DNA from: JAFNAG01 sp963824985
GTDB lineage: Bacteria; Acidobacteriota; UBA6911
Length of the DNA stretch: 64,000 nt
Reading direction: 5' to 3'
Assembly: GCA_963824985.1 (NCBI GenBank)
Contig: CAWGRQ010000047.1
Coordinates: forward strand, 124,001-188,000
This document shows, piece after piece, positions 26,589-33,761 of the stretch (the first letter of the stretch is position 1; each line of letters begins with the position of its first letter). The notes beneath the pieces are model-generated. The model was not told where the DNA came from. It saw only the letters and a program-made list of their open reading frames with translations, and did not search any database. The position numbers were made by a program, and so were the translations under genes.

Positions 26589-27002
26589 ATGAAGAAAGTC
26601 GCTGCCGGGTCCGATGTCGAGGCGTATTGCACCAAATGCAAACTGGTGCTCGCGCACACCGTAGTTACCATGCATGGCGCCAAGCCGCGCAGGGTCAAAT
26701 GCAATACCTGTTCCGGGGAGCATAACTACCGCGCGGAAAAGCCTCAAACCAAGACGGCCGCGAAAAAGACCGGGAAAGCAAAATCTCCCACCAAACGGAC
26801 CCGCCAAACCTGGAGCGAAGTCATGCAGGAAGCCTCCGGGAAACCGCACAAAACCTATAGCATGGCAGGCAGTTTCGGGGAAGGCGACTGGATTGAGCAC
26901 AACACCTTCGGTCTTGGTTGCGTCCAGTCATTCACCCCCCCCAACAAGATCACCGTCCGATTCGCCGATTCCACGAGAATGCTTATCTGCAACCGGAGTT
27001 AG
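26589..27002 (+). CDS. Zinc-ribbon / KOW-like small protein
   Basis: A 137-residue protein: N-terminal zinc ribbon with C-T-K-C (residue ~14) and C-N-T-C (~38), a Lys/Thr-rich linker (about 50-75), then a small beta domain with G-D-W-I-E-H-N-T-F-G-L-G-C-V-Q and R-M-L-I-C-N-R. The beta part is CarD- or KOW-like in pattern, suggesting nucleic-acid or polymerase contact; this is inference. The stop TAG (27000-27002) is contributed by the end of the family A repeat, so the native C-terminus may have been one to a few residues different. Confidence 0.72.
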   Translation: MKKVAAGSDVEAYCTKCKLVLAHTVVTMHGAKPRRVKCNTCSGEHNYRAEKPQTKTAAKKTGKAKSPTKRTRQTWSEVMQEASGKPHKTYSMAGSFGEGDWIEHNTFGLGCVQSFTPPNKITVRFADSTRMLICNRS

Positions 27003-27296
27003 GGCCTGTCAAGAAATAACGTTTGCACTTTGCTGCAGGCCCCCGGCCCGCTGGCAAGGCGCGAGCGACGAGCATACCCGGGGTGGTATGTAAGGAGTGA
27101 GCAACGCGGCCAGCGGGCCTGCGGGCCGCAGCCCGAAGGGGCGCGGCGGCGGGCGGACATCTGCGGCGTTGCCGCTCCTCGACGATGTCACCACATCGCC
27201 TGCGTCGCGGCGCCTGGCATCTGCCCGCCCCAGGAGCACCGCAGGTGCGACGGTGCTCGCGCCAAAGTGTAAACGTTATTTCTTGACAGGCCCTTA
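26999..27296. repeat. Family A palindromic element, copy 2 (MITE-like)
   Basis: Terminal inverted repeats at 27001-27032 and 27263-27294 differ by one base and match copy 1 closely, starting AGGGCCTGTCAAGAAATAAC. TTA flanks both sides. The body is about 90 percent like copy 1 by eye, with a small insertion near 27230. It fills the space between two coding frames exactly: its left end supplies the stop of the gene before, and its right end lies one base before the next start. Confidence 0.85.
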
Positions 27297-27297
27297 G

Positions 27298-28155
27298 GTG
27301 AAACTCACACTCGCGCATGAGAGTCAGCTCCTGGAAGCGCTGCGGATTCTCCTCCCCGAAACATCCAACCGGACCCTTCGTCAGATTCTGGAACATGGAC
27401 GTGTTCGCGTCAACGGATCGATTTGCAGAATCGCGCGGCAGCGCGTCGGGCAGGGGGATGAGATCGAGGTCTCGGCGCACGGCGAATCCCGATTGTCCGT
27501 GCCCGGGCTTACCATCGTCTATGAAGATCAGGATCTCCTGCTGATTGTAAAGCCTTCGGGGTTGTTGACGGTGGCCACCCCGCACGAGACCGAACGAACC
27601 GCTTATGCCTACCTGCGCCGCCACGTGCGGGAGCGCAATCCAAGGCAAAAACTCTTCATCGTTCATCGCCTCGACAAATTCGCCAGCGGCGTCCTGGTAT
27701 TCGCCAAATCCGAACCGATCCAGTCCCGGCTGCAAGCCCTGTTTCGCAGCCATGACATTGTGAGGAAGTACTGGGCCATCGTGGAGGGGCGCGTACCCCA
27801 GAGCCAGGGCACTATCCAGAGCCACCTGGCCGAAAACCGGGCCGGGCGCATGCACTCGACCGAAGACGAGTCCATCGGGAAGCGGGCGGTGACCCACTAC
27901 CGGGTCCTGCGGCGGTTTCCACAACTCACGGCCCTGGAAGTTACTCTGGAAACCGGGAGGAAAAATCAGATCCGCGCGCACCTTGCCGAAATGGGCCACC
28001 CAATTGTGGGGGACCGGGCCTACGGCAGCAAAACGAACCCCATGGGCCGGCTGGGACTGCATGCCTTTCTGCTCGGATTCAAACACCCGATGCTCGGCAC
28101 CGAAATACAGCACCGGACGGCAGTGCCACAGGGATTTACCCGCTACCTCCCGTGA
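27298..28155 (+). CDS. RluA-family RNA pseudouridine synthase
   Basis: A 285-residue enzyme that isomerises uridine in rRNA or tRNA. It has an N-terminal S4 RNA-binding domain (T-L-R-Q-I-L-E-H-G-R-V-R-V-N-G), then the catalytic domain with H-R-L-D-K-F-A-S-G carrying the active-site aspartate. K-R-A-V-T-H-Y-R and G-R-K-N-Q-I-R-A-H-L follow, as in RluA/RluC/RluD. Target site unknown. The GTG at 27298 is forced, because an in-frame TAG lies immediately upstream at the edge of the repeat. Codon use matches neighbours. Confidence 0.88.
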   Translation: MKLTLAHESQLLEALRILLPETSNRTLRQILEHGRVRVNGSICRIARQRVGQGDEIEVSAHGESRLSVPGLTIVYEDQDLLLIVKPSGLLTVATPHETERTAYAYLRRHVRERNPRQKLFIVHRLDKFASGVLVFAKSEPIQSRLQALFRSHDIVRKYWAIVEGRVPQSQGTIQSHLAENRAGRMHSTEDESIGKRAVTHYRVLRRFPQLTALEVTLETGRKNQIRAHLAEMGHPIVGDRAYGSKTNPMGRLGLHAFLLGFKHPMLGTEIQHRTAVPQGFTRYLP

Positions 28156-28200
28156 TCCCAATCAGCCCGCGCAGATCCCCGCAGAATCGATCATTCCGAA

Positions 28201-28986
28201 TCATTCGTCGAGCCTCATTCGACAGCGTGACCGAAAATCAAAGAGTTTCCGGTCCATCAGATGGGACGGGATTACCCGGCCGACGGCCGCGAGCAGAGAG
28301 TCGCGAACTCCCGGAATCTCCGCCTCCAATTCTGCGATCAGCCGGTGCACGCGCTCCCGCTTCCGATTCTCCTGCGCACTGCACAAGGTACAGGCTATGA
28401 CCGGAAATTTCCGCGCCCGGGCATAGGCTGCTATATCCTCTTCCCGGCAGTACGCCAGCGGCCGGATGACGGTATTGCGCCCATCTTCACTCCGGAGAAT
28501 GGGAGGCATCGCCTTGATCGAGCCATTAAAAAACAGGTTCAGCAGGAGCGTCTGCATGATGTCGTCGGCATGATGCCCAAGGGCGATTTTCGTGCACCCT
28601 TCCTCCACCGCAAGGTTATACAGGACCCCGCGCCGCAGTCTCGAGCAGAGCGAGCATGTGGTTTTCCCCTTGGGGATCTTCCCGGCCACGATGGAGTAGG
28701 TGTCCCGCCGCACGATCCTGTGCGGAATCTGTTCGCCGGCTAAATAGTCTTCGAGCACCTGAACCCGGAATCCCGGCTGCCCTTGATCCAGGGTGACAGC
28801 CAGAATATCAAACGCGATCGGAGCCCGCGCCTGCAGGTCGCGCAGCAAGTGCAGGAGCACATAGCTGTCTTTCCCTCCGCTCAGGCACACCATGACCCGA
28901 TCACCCGGGCTGATCATCTCAAAGTCGGCAATCGCCTGGCCCATCCCCCTAAGCATCCGTCTCCTGAGCCTATTGCTTTCATCCAT
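28201..28986 (-). CDS. TtcA-like tRNA thiolation ATPase (PP-loop)
   Basis: A 261-residue N-type ATP-pyrophosphatase. The PP-loop is C-L-S-G-G-K-D-S (near residue 35). A C-x2-C pair (T-C-S-L-C) near residue 110 and C-T-L-C near 210 fit the iron-sulfur ligands of TtcA, which makes 2-thiocytidine at tRNA position 32. G-H-H-A-D-D is the conserved ATP-site motif. Assignment to TtcA rather than TtuA-type relatives is by motif and length, so moderate. Start ATG 28986 is preferred over codons further upstream. Confidence 0.82.
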   Translation of the reverse strand: MDESNRLRRRMLRGMGQAIADFEMISPGDRVMVCLSGGKDSYVLLHLLRDLQARAPIAFDILAVTLDQGQPGFRVQVLEDYLAGEQIPHRIVRRDTYSIVAGKIPKGKTTCSLCSRLRRGVLYNLAVEEGCTKIALGHHADDIMQTLLLNLFFNGSIKAMPPILRSEDGRNTVIRPLAYCREEDIAAYARARKFPVIACTLCSAQENRKRERVHRLIAELEAEIPGVRDSLLAAVGRVIPSHLMDRKLFDFRSRCRMRLDE

Positions 28987-29356
28987 GGGAGGAGATTCTA
29001 CCAGAGGCGCGCGCACCAGCGAAAAACGGAATACAACAGGAGCGGGCGCTGGCAGAAAATGTGCGCCCACCAGCAGGCCGGTTCCGGCAGAGAAGCTCCC
29101 GCCGTCCACCTTCGATCCCGGGCCCCCATGGAGACCAATTACGTTGATTATTTAAACAGTCGCTGATGAATATTTATGCACACGTGTAAACTATTATTAT
29201 TCAATGCATTACGGACGAATCAAAATATTCCTCCGGACAATTGTTGATTTATACAACATCAAAGCCTTGGAGTTTCTCCGCAATCATCCGGGAGCAACCA
29301 CAACAAATGATTGAAAAACAATCACTTGTACGATTGTTATGATTTTCAACACGTTC
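28987..29356. promoter_or_regulatory. AT-rich regulatory region upstream of the GcvH-like/NrfD operon
   Basis: From about 29140 the base composition drops sharply in GC compared with the rest of the window. Short dyads occur: ACAATTGT near 29240, GTTG-N7-CAAC just after, and GATTG-A5-CAATC near 29310. These are the size and place of enhancer sites for a sigma-54 activator. No gene is seen in this stretch. The binding protein would most simply be the activator at 35406-36749; this is inference. Confidence 0.45.
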
Positions 29357-29372
29357 TGGCACGGATATTTCT
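29357..29372 (+). promoter_or_regulatory. Candidate sigma-54 promoter
   Basis: TGGCAC-N5-TTTCT at 29357-29372 matches the -24 element exactly, with correct spacing. The -12 GC is TC here, so the match is partial. It lies 47 bases before ATG 29419, and the same gene cluster encodes a sigma-54 activator with a G-A-F-T-G-A motif. Confidence 0.5.
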
Positions 29373-29418
29373 TATAAGAAGGGTGAAAACGCCTTAAGAA
29401 GGCGGGCGAGGAACGATC

Positions 29419-30114
29419 ATGGTAGCCATACTGGCATTCATAGCATTAGTGATTGTGCTCTCCATCGACATCTGGCGCCGGAGAGGAGCAGACCGATCGG
29501 AATCCGGGTTAGAAGCCCGGTCGGAGAAGCTGCATATCGCCAGGGGGATTGCGGAGCGCTATTTTCATCCCAGCCACAGCTGGGCACTGGTTCACAGACC
29601 TCGCCTGGTCAGCGTCGGAGTGGATGATTTCGCGGCACGCTTTGTCGGCAGGATCGATGCGATCGAGATTGGGAAGCCGGGGACTCGGGTTCAGCAGGGC
29701 GACCCCCTGGTGACCCTGAAGCGCGGCCGGAGGTCGCTAACCCTGATGGCGCCCCTGTCCGGAGTTCTTATGGACGTGAACTCCCGGCTCCTGTCGCAAC
29801 CGGCGCTGGTCAATGAATCCCCTTACGACCAGGGCTGGATCGCGAAACTGTCCCCCTCCAACCTGGAGGTGGATATGCATCGTTTGGTGACCGGCCCGAT
29901 GGCCCAACGGTGGCGGCAGAGCGCACAGGAGAAGCTGGTGCTCTGGTTTGCCCCGAAGCTGGGGACCGCGTTGCCGGATGGCGGTCAGTTATCCGAAACC
30001 CTGGGGGATCTGATTAGCGATGAGGATTGGGAGATGCTGGTGAAGATTCTGTTTCCGCTTCAACCGGCCTCCAAACCATTCAACCCAACAAACGGTCACG
30101 GAGTGAGATCATGA
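29419..30114 (+). CDS. Membrane-anchored GcvH-like protein lacking the lipoyl lysine (first of three)
   Basis: 231 residues: one N-terminal helix (about 2-19) followed by R-R-R, so the rest should face the cytoplasm. The domain at about 40-145 matches glycine cleavage H protein: M-A-P-L-S-G-V-L-M-D-V-N, then P-A-L-V-N-E-S-P-Y-D-Q-G-W. The position of the lipoyl lysine, eight residues before the conserved proline, is arginine. No gcvP or gcvT is nearby. It is therefore not a glycine cleavage carrier, but more likely a barrel-sandwich structural or docking subunit of the redox complex. It overlaps the next gene by ATGA. Confidence 0.75.
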   Translation: MVAILAFIALVIVLSIDIWRRRGADRSESGLEARSEKLHIARGIAERYFHPSHSWALVHRPRLVSVGVDDFAARFVGRIDAIEIGKPGTRVQQGDPLVTLKRGRRSLTLMAPLSGVLMDVNSRLLSQPALVNESPYDQGWIAKLSPSNLEVDMHRLVTGPMAQRWRQSAQEKLVLWFAPKLGTALPDGGQLSETLGDLISDEDWEMLVKILFPLQPASKPFNPTNGHGVRS

Positions 30115-30785
30115 CGGTACTATTTGTAGTCGCAACCATTTTGACGTTTCTCGGCATCGACTGGATGGTGCAGCGCAGCAGGGCGAAGGATGCAACCCTG
30201 TCGGCGGCGCCGGCCCGGTCGGCAGAAGCGCAACCGTTTCCTTTACGGGTCCCGGAGGGGATCTTTTTTGCCAAGTCTCACACCTGGCTCAGCTTGTTTC
30301 CTTCGGGCAAAGTGAGGCTGGGTATCGATGACTTCATAGCGAACCTCCTCGAGCAGGCCGAAGTTACCCTGATCAAAACCCAGGGGGAACGGGTGGAAAA
30401 GGGAGAGCCGCTGCTCGTCATTGCGGAAAACGGCCAGGCGCTGACGGTGCGGACCCCGATCAGCGGGGTGGTCGTCTCAACGAATCCCAAACTGGAAGAG
30501 AGGCGCGGGCTGAAGCATGCGGACCTGTTCAGCGACGGCTGGGCATATACGATCCGGCCCACCAAGCCGGAAGAACTGCGCGGATTGTTGATTGGAAATG
30601 AGACCCGGTCCTGGATGTCCTCGGAATTGGGGCGTCTGCGGGACTTTTTTGCGGGGGCGATCGCCAACGGCGTGCTCGCACCGGCGGCCTTGCAGGATGG
30701 CGGGGCTCCGGCTCCGGGTGCCCTGCTGCATCTGGGTCCTGAGGTCTGGAGACGTTTCGAGCAGCAGTTTTTGCAGTCGGAATAA
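30111..30785 (+). CDS. Membrane-anchored GcvH-like protein lacking the lipoyl lysine (second)
   Basis: 224 residues with an N-terminal helix (3-19) and Q-R-S-R-A-K after it, predicting a cytoplasmic domain. The GcvH-like part (about 45-150) starts with F-F-A-K-S-H-T-W-L and has R-T-P-I-S-G-V-V-V-S-T-N, then D-L-F-S-D-G-W near residues 139-145. The lipoyl-lysine position is Gly-Gln. The C-terminal ~70 residues share the pattern of the first protein (D-G-G near the end). The two are evidently paralogues. ATG 30111 overlaps the stop of the first gene. Confidence 0.75.
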   Translation: MTVLFVVATILTFLGIDWMVQRSRAKDATLSAAPARSAEAQPFPLRVPEGIFFAKSHTWLSLFPSGKVRLGIDDFIANLLEQAEVTLIKTQGERVEKGEPLLVIAENGQALTVRTPISGVVVSTNPKLEERRGLKHADLFSDGWAYTIRPTKPEELRGLLIGNETRSWMSSELGRLRDFFAGAIANGVLAPAALQDGGAPAPGALLHLGPEVWRRFEQQFLQSE

Positions 30786-30823
30786 ACACCCCGATCAACC
30801 AAACGAGGGAAGAGAGAAAGATC

Positions 30824-31603
30824 ATGACCACGCGCAAAGCAATGCTCATCGACGTCACCTTGTGTGCCGGCTGCAACAGTTGCCAGGATGCCTGCAAGGA
30901 AGCGAATCATCTACCGAAGGGAGCTGAAGCCAAACTTTCACCCACGGCGTATGTCGCCGTCGAGGATTTCAACGGGGTTATGGTGCGCCGCCAGTGCCAG
31001 CACTGTGAGTCACCCACCTGTGCATCCGTGTGCCCGGTGGGCGCATTCACCAAGACCGAGGAAGGACCGGTCGTTTATGACGAAGCAAAGTGCATCGGCT
31101 GCCGGTATTGCATGCAGGCCTGTCCATTCCAGGTGCCCCGCTATGAGTGGAGCAGCACGCAACCCCGAGTACAGAAGTGCCGCTTTTGTTATGAACGAAT
31201 CAAGCAGGGGAGCCAGCCGGCCTGTGCGGAGGCCTGTCCCACCGGCGCCACCAGGTTCGGCCGCCGCGACGAAATGCTGATCGAGGCCTACGCCCGCATC
31301 AAGGCTGAGCCGGCCAAGTACGTCGACCGGATTTACGGCCAGAGGGAGGTCGGAGGAACATCTATCCTGTACATTACCAGTGTGCCCTTCGAACAGCTTG
31401 GCTTCAACACGCACCTGCGCACCGAGGCCCTGCCCGAGTTGACGATGAACGCCTTGTCCAAGATTCCGACGGTCGTGACGGTCGGCGGAGTTCTTATGAG
31501 CGGGATCTACTGGATAACCAGCCGGAGAGAGGAAGTGCGGCGGGCGGAGGGGAGAAAACCTGTCCTGGCCCGGACTGCTGCGTCACAGGAATCGAACTCA
31601 TAA
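30824..31603 (+). CDS. Four-cluster 4Fe-4S ferredoxin subunit with C-terminal helix
   Basis: 259 residues of the DMSO reductase B / HmcB / HybA type. Four ligand groups are visible: C-A-G-C-N-S-C-Q-D-A-C, C-Q-H-C-E-S-P-T-C-A-S-V-C-P, C-I-G-C-R-Y-C-M-Q-A-C-P and C-R-F-C with C-A-E-A-C-P. It lacks the Tat signal such subunits carry when periplasmic, so it probably works on the cytoplasmic face. A hydrophobic segment at about 213-232 may anchor it to the membrane. It would pass electrons to or from the NrfD subunit that follows. Confidence 0.88.
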   Translation: MTTRKAMLIDVTLCAGCNSCQDACKEANHLPKGAEAKLSPTAYVAVEDFNGVMVRRQCQHCESPTCASVCPVGAFTKTEEGPVVYDEAKCIGCRYCMQACPFQVPRYEWSSTQPRVQKCRFCYERIKQGSQPACAEACPTGATRFGRRDEMLIEAYARIKAEPAKYVDRIYGQREVGGTSILYITSVPFEQLGFNTHLRTEALPELTMNALSKIPTVVTVGGVLMSGIYWITSRREEVRRAEGRKPVLARTAASQESNS

Positions 31604-31624
31604 TCTATCGCACAGGAACGACTC

Positions 31625-32806
31625 ATGAAATCATACATAGGAAAACTCACATTCTGGAAATGCCTGGCGGCCGTGATTCTGGCCGCCGGAGCCTATGCTA
31701 CGTTTGTCCGCTTCACTTCCGGGCTCGGCAAGTCCACCAACCTGACCGACATGTATCCGTGGGGACTCTGGATCGGGTTTGACGTCATGTGCGGTGTGGG
31801 GCTGGCCGCCGGCGGATTTACCATCGCCGCGCTCGTGCATATCTTCAATATCAGGAGATTCGAGCCGATCCTGCGGCCGACCATCATGACGGCCTTTCTC
31901 GGCTACCTGCTGGTCATTGTCGGGCTGATGTTCGACCTCGGGCGCCCGTGGATGATCTGGCATGCCATCATCATGTGGAACCCGCATTCGGTGATGTTCG
32001 AGGTCGCCTGGTGTGTAATGCTGTACACTACGGTTCTGGCTCTCGAATTCGCCCCGGTCGTTCTCGAGAAGTTCAGGATGTCCAAGACCCTCAGTATTCT
32101 GCGGCGAGTGTCGATCCCCATCGTCATCCTGGGGGTGCTGCTGTCCACCCTGCACCAGTCGTCACTCGGGTCTCTCTTCCTGATTGTTCCGGACAAGCTG
32201 TACGGACTCTGGTACTCCCCATACCTGCCCGTGTTCTTCTTCGTGTCCGCCCTGGCCGCCGGATGCGCGATGGTGATTTTCGAGTCTTCACTCAGCGCCC
32301 GGGTATTCCACCGGGGGCTTGAAAGCAAAATTCTGGATGAGATCGGCAGAATCGCCGTCGTCATCCTGATGGTTTACCTGGTTATGCGGATCATGGATGG
32401 CTACTATCGCAACATCTTCGCCCTTCTCTTGGTGCCGAAGACGGAGACCTATCTTTTCTGGTTCGAAATGGTGGTCGGGGTGATCATGCCGATCATCCTG
32501 CTCTCGCAGGCCCGCTTCAGGAAGAGCCGGAACGGCCTGTTCATCGGAGCGGTCATGATCATCGTCGGCTTCATCACCGACCGGCTCAACATCGCCCTGA
32601 CCGGAATGCAGGCTTCGGCCGGGGCCTCCTACTTTCCGTCATGGATGGAGATCTCGATTACGCTGGCGATCGTCACTTTCGGCTTCATCGCCTTCTCTAT
32701 GGCGGCCAAGTACCTGCCGATCTACGAGCATGAGGAACACATGGAGGAAAAGCCTCTGCAGGAGGTCTGGGCAGAGGACCTTTCCCTGGTATCGCAGCAG
32801 TTTTAG
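31625..32806 (+). CDS. NrfD/PsrC-family quinone-interacting membrane subunit
   Basis: 393 residues with about ten hydrophobic helices. W-G-L-W-I-G-F-D-V in the second helix, L-G-R-P-W-M-I-W and H-Q-S-S-L-G-S-L match the NrfD/HybB family, which binds menaquinone and moves electrons without heme. Together with the ferredoxin before it, it makes a quinone oxidoreductase module. No molybdopterin, cytochrome or hydrogenase catalytic subunit is in the operon. Spacing to neighbours is 21 bases on either side. Confidence 0.9.
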   Translation: MKSYIGKLTFWKCLAAVILAAGAYATFVRFTSGLGKSTNLTDMYPWGLWIGFDVMCGVGLAAGGFTIAALVHIFNIRRFEPILRPTIMTAFLGYLLVIVGLMFDLGRPWMIWHAIIMWNPHSVMFEVAWCVMLYTTVLALEFAPVVLEKFRMSKTLSILRRVSIPIVILGVLLSTLHQSSLGSLFLIVPDKLYGLWYSPYLPVFFFVSALAAGCAMVIFESSLSARVFHRGLESKILDEIGRIAVVILMVYLVMRIMDGYYRNIFALLLVPKTETYLFWFEMVVGVIMPIILLSQARFRKSRNGLFIGAVMIIVGFITDRLNIALTGMQASAGASYFPSWMEISITLAIVTFGFIAFSMAAKYLPIYEHEEHMEEKPLQEVWAEDLSLVSQQF

Positions 32807-32827
32807 TCGCAGGTTCGAGGTGGTGTA

Positions 32828-33589
32828 ATGAGTGCTCCCAAAAAATGTCATCTGATACCTCCGGATGAGTTCCGGTGCGTCTGGATGGAAGCGGGACTCC
32901 TGTCCTATCAACTGTGTGACCGCATGTTCGAATGCGACAGTTGCCCGCTCGACGCGGTGATGCACGGCCGCATCCCTCAGGACGCGGCCGTCCGTGAGGC
33001 GGGGGACGCCCGCCCGGTTCCCGGCCGCGCGGGGGACATTCCGCGGGAGGGATTTCAATACAGCCGCAACCACTGGTGGTTACAGAACACGGCTCTGGGC
33101 CAGGTCCGCCTCGGCATCGAGAACGGTCTGGCCCGGACCCTCCTGGCAGTGAAGGGAGTCGTGTTCCCCTCGCCTCGGCAGCAGCTGCAAAAGGGCCAGG
33201 CGTGCACCTGGGTAGTCATGGACGGAGGCACTCTGGCTCTGGAAGCCCCGGTGGACGGCGTAGTGCGTTCGGTGAATCACGATCTCGTCGACAAGCCTCA
33301 CATACTCCGTCAGCATCCGTTCGATGAGGGGTGGCTGTGCGAATTGGAACCCCGGCACGCAGATGGAGAGGCCCTCCCCCTGATGACCGCGCAGGAGGCA
33401 AGCCTTGCCTATGCATCGGACCAGGCCCGATTCTCCGCATCCATCAACAGCGCCTTGCGCGGCCGACACCCGGCGGTGGGAATGACTCTCGCCGACGGCG
33501 GCGAACCGCTTCAGAATTATGCGGACATCCTCGGCCCGGCCCGCTACATCGCACTGTTACGCCAGGCATTCGGCCGGCTTAAAAAGTAA
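32828..33589 (+). CDS. Soluble GcvH-like protein with N-terminal four-cysteine motif (third)
   Basis: 253 residues without a membrane helix. The N-terminus has C17, C30, C36 and C39 (C-D-R-M-F-E-C-D-S-C-P), a possible zinc or iron-sulfur site. The GcvH-like domain (about 75-180) starts F-Q-Y-S-R-N-H-W-W-L and has L-E-A-P-V-D-G-V-V-R-S-V-N, then F-D-E-G-W at 165-169. The lipoyl-lysine position is Gly-Gly. The tail again contains L-A-D-G-G like its two paralogues. It is the last gene before the sensor kinase. Role unknown; a structural or electron-relay part of the same complex is likely. Confidence 0.75.
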   Translation: MSAPKKCHLIPPDEFRCVWMEAGLLSYQLCDRMFECDSCPLDAVMHGRIPQDAAVREAGDARPVPGRAGDIPREGFQYSRNHWWLQNTALGQVRLGIENGLARTLLAVKGVVFPSPRQQLQKGQACTWVVMDGGTLALEAPVDGVVRSVNHDLVDKPHILRQHPFDEGWLCELEPRHADGEALPLMTAQEASLAYASDQARFSASINSALRGRHPAVGMTLADGGEPLQNYADILGPARYIALLRQAFGRLKK

Positions 33590-33761
33590 CCTGGAGGAAG
33601 CGCCCACCCTGAGCTCAACTTGGAGTCTACAACCCTTTCCCATCCCGCCTGCCCAGTCACAAACAGCCTCCGCAAACGCCCTGGATCTTCGATTCCACAA
33701 CACTTCCCGCGCCCAGTAGTAAGTACTCAGATTGCGGGATTCGTGATAGGATTCGTCACTT

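Noticed and set aside
16902..27296. CRISPR array from repeated units
   Set aside because: The repeats are two distant palindromes of ~290 bases, not short direct repeats with regular spacers; no cas genes.
29419..33589. A glycine cleavage system because of GcvH-like proteins
   Set aside because: No gcvP, gcvT or lipoate genes nearby, and the lipoyl-lysine position is Arg or Gly in all three.
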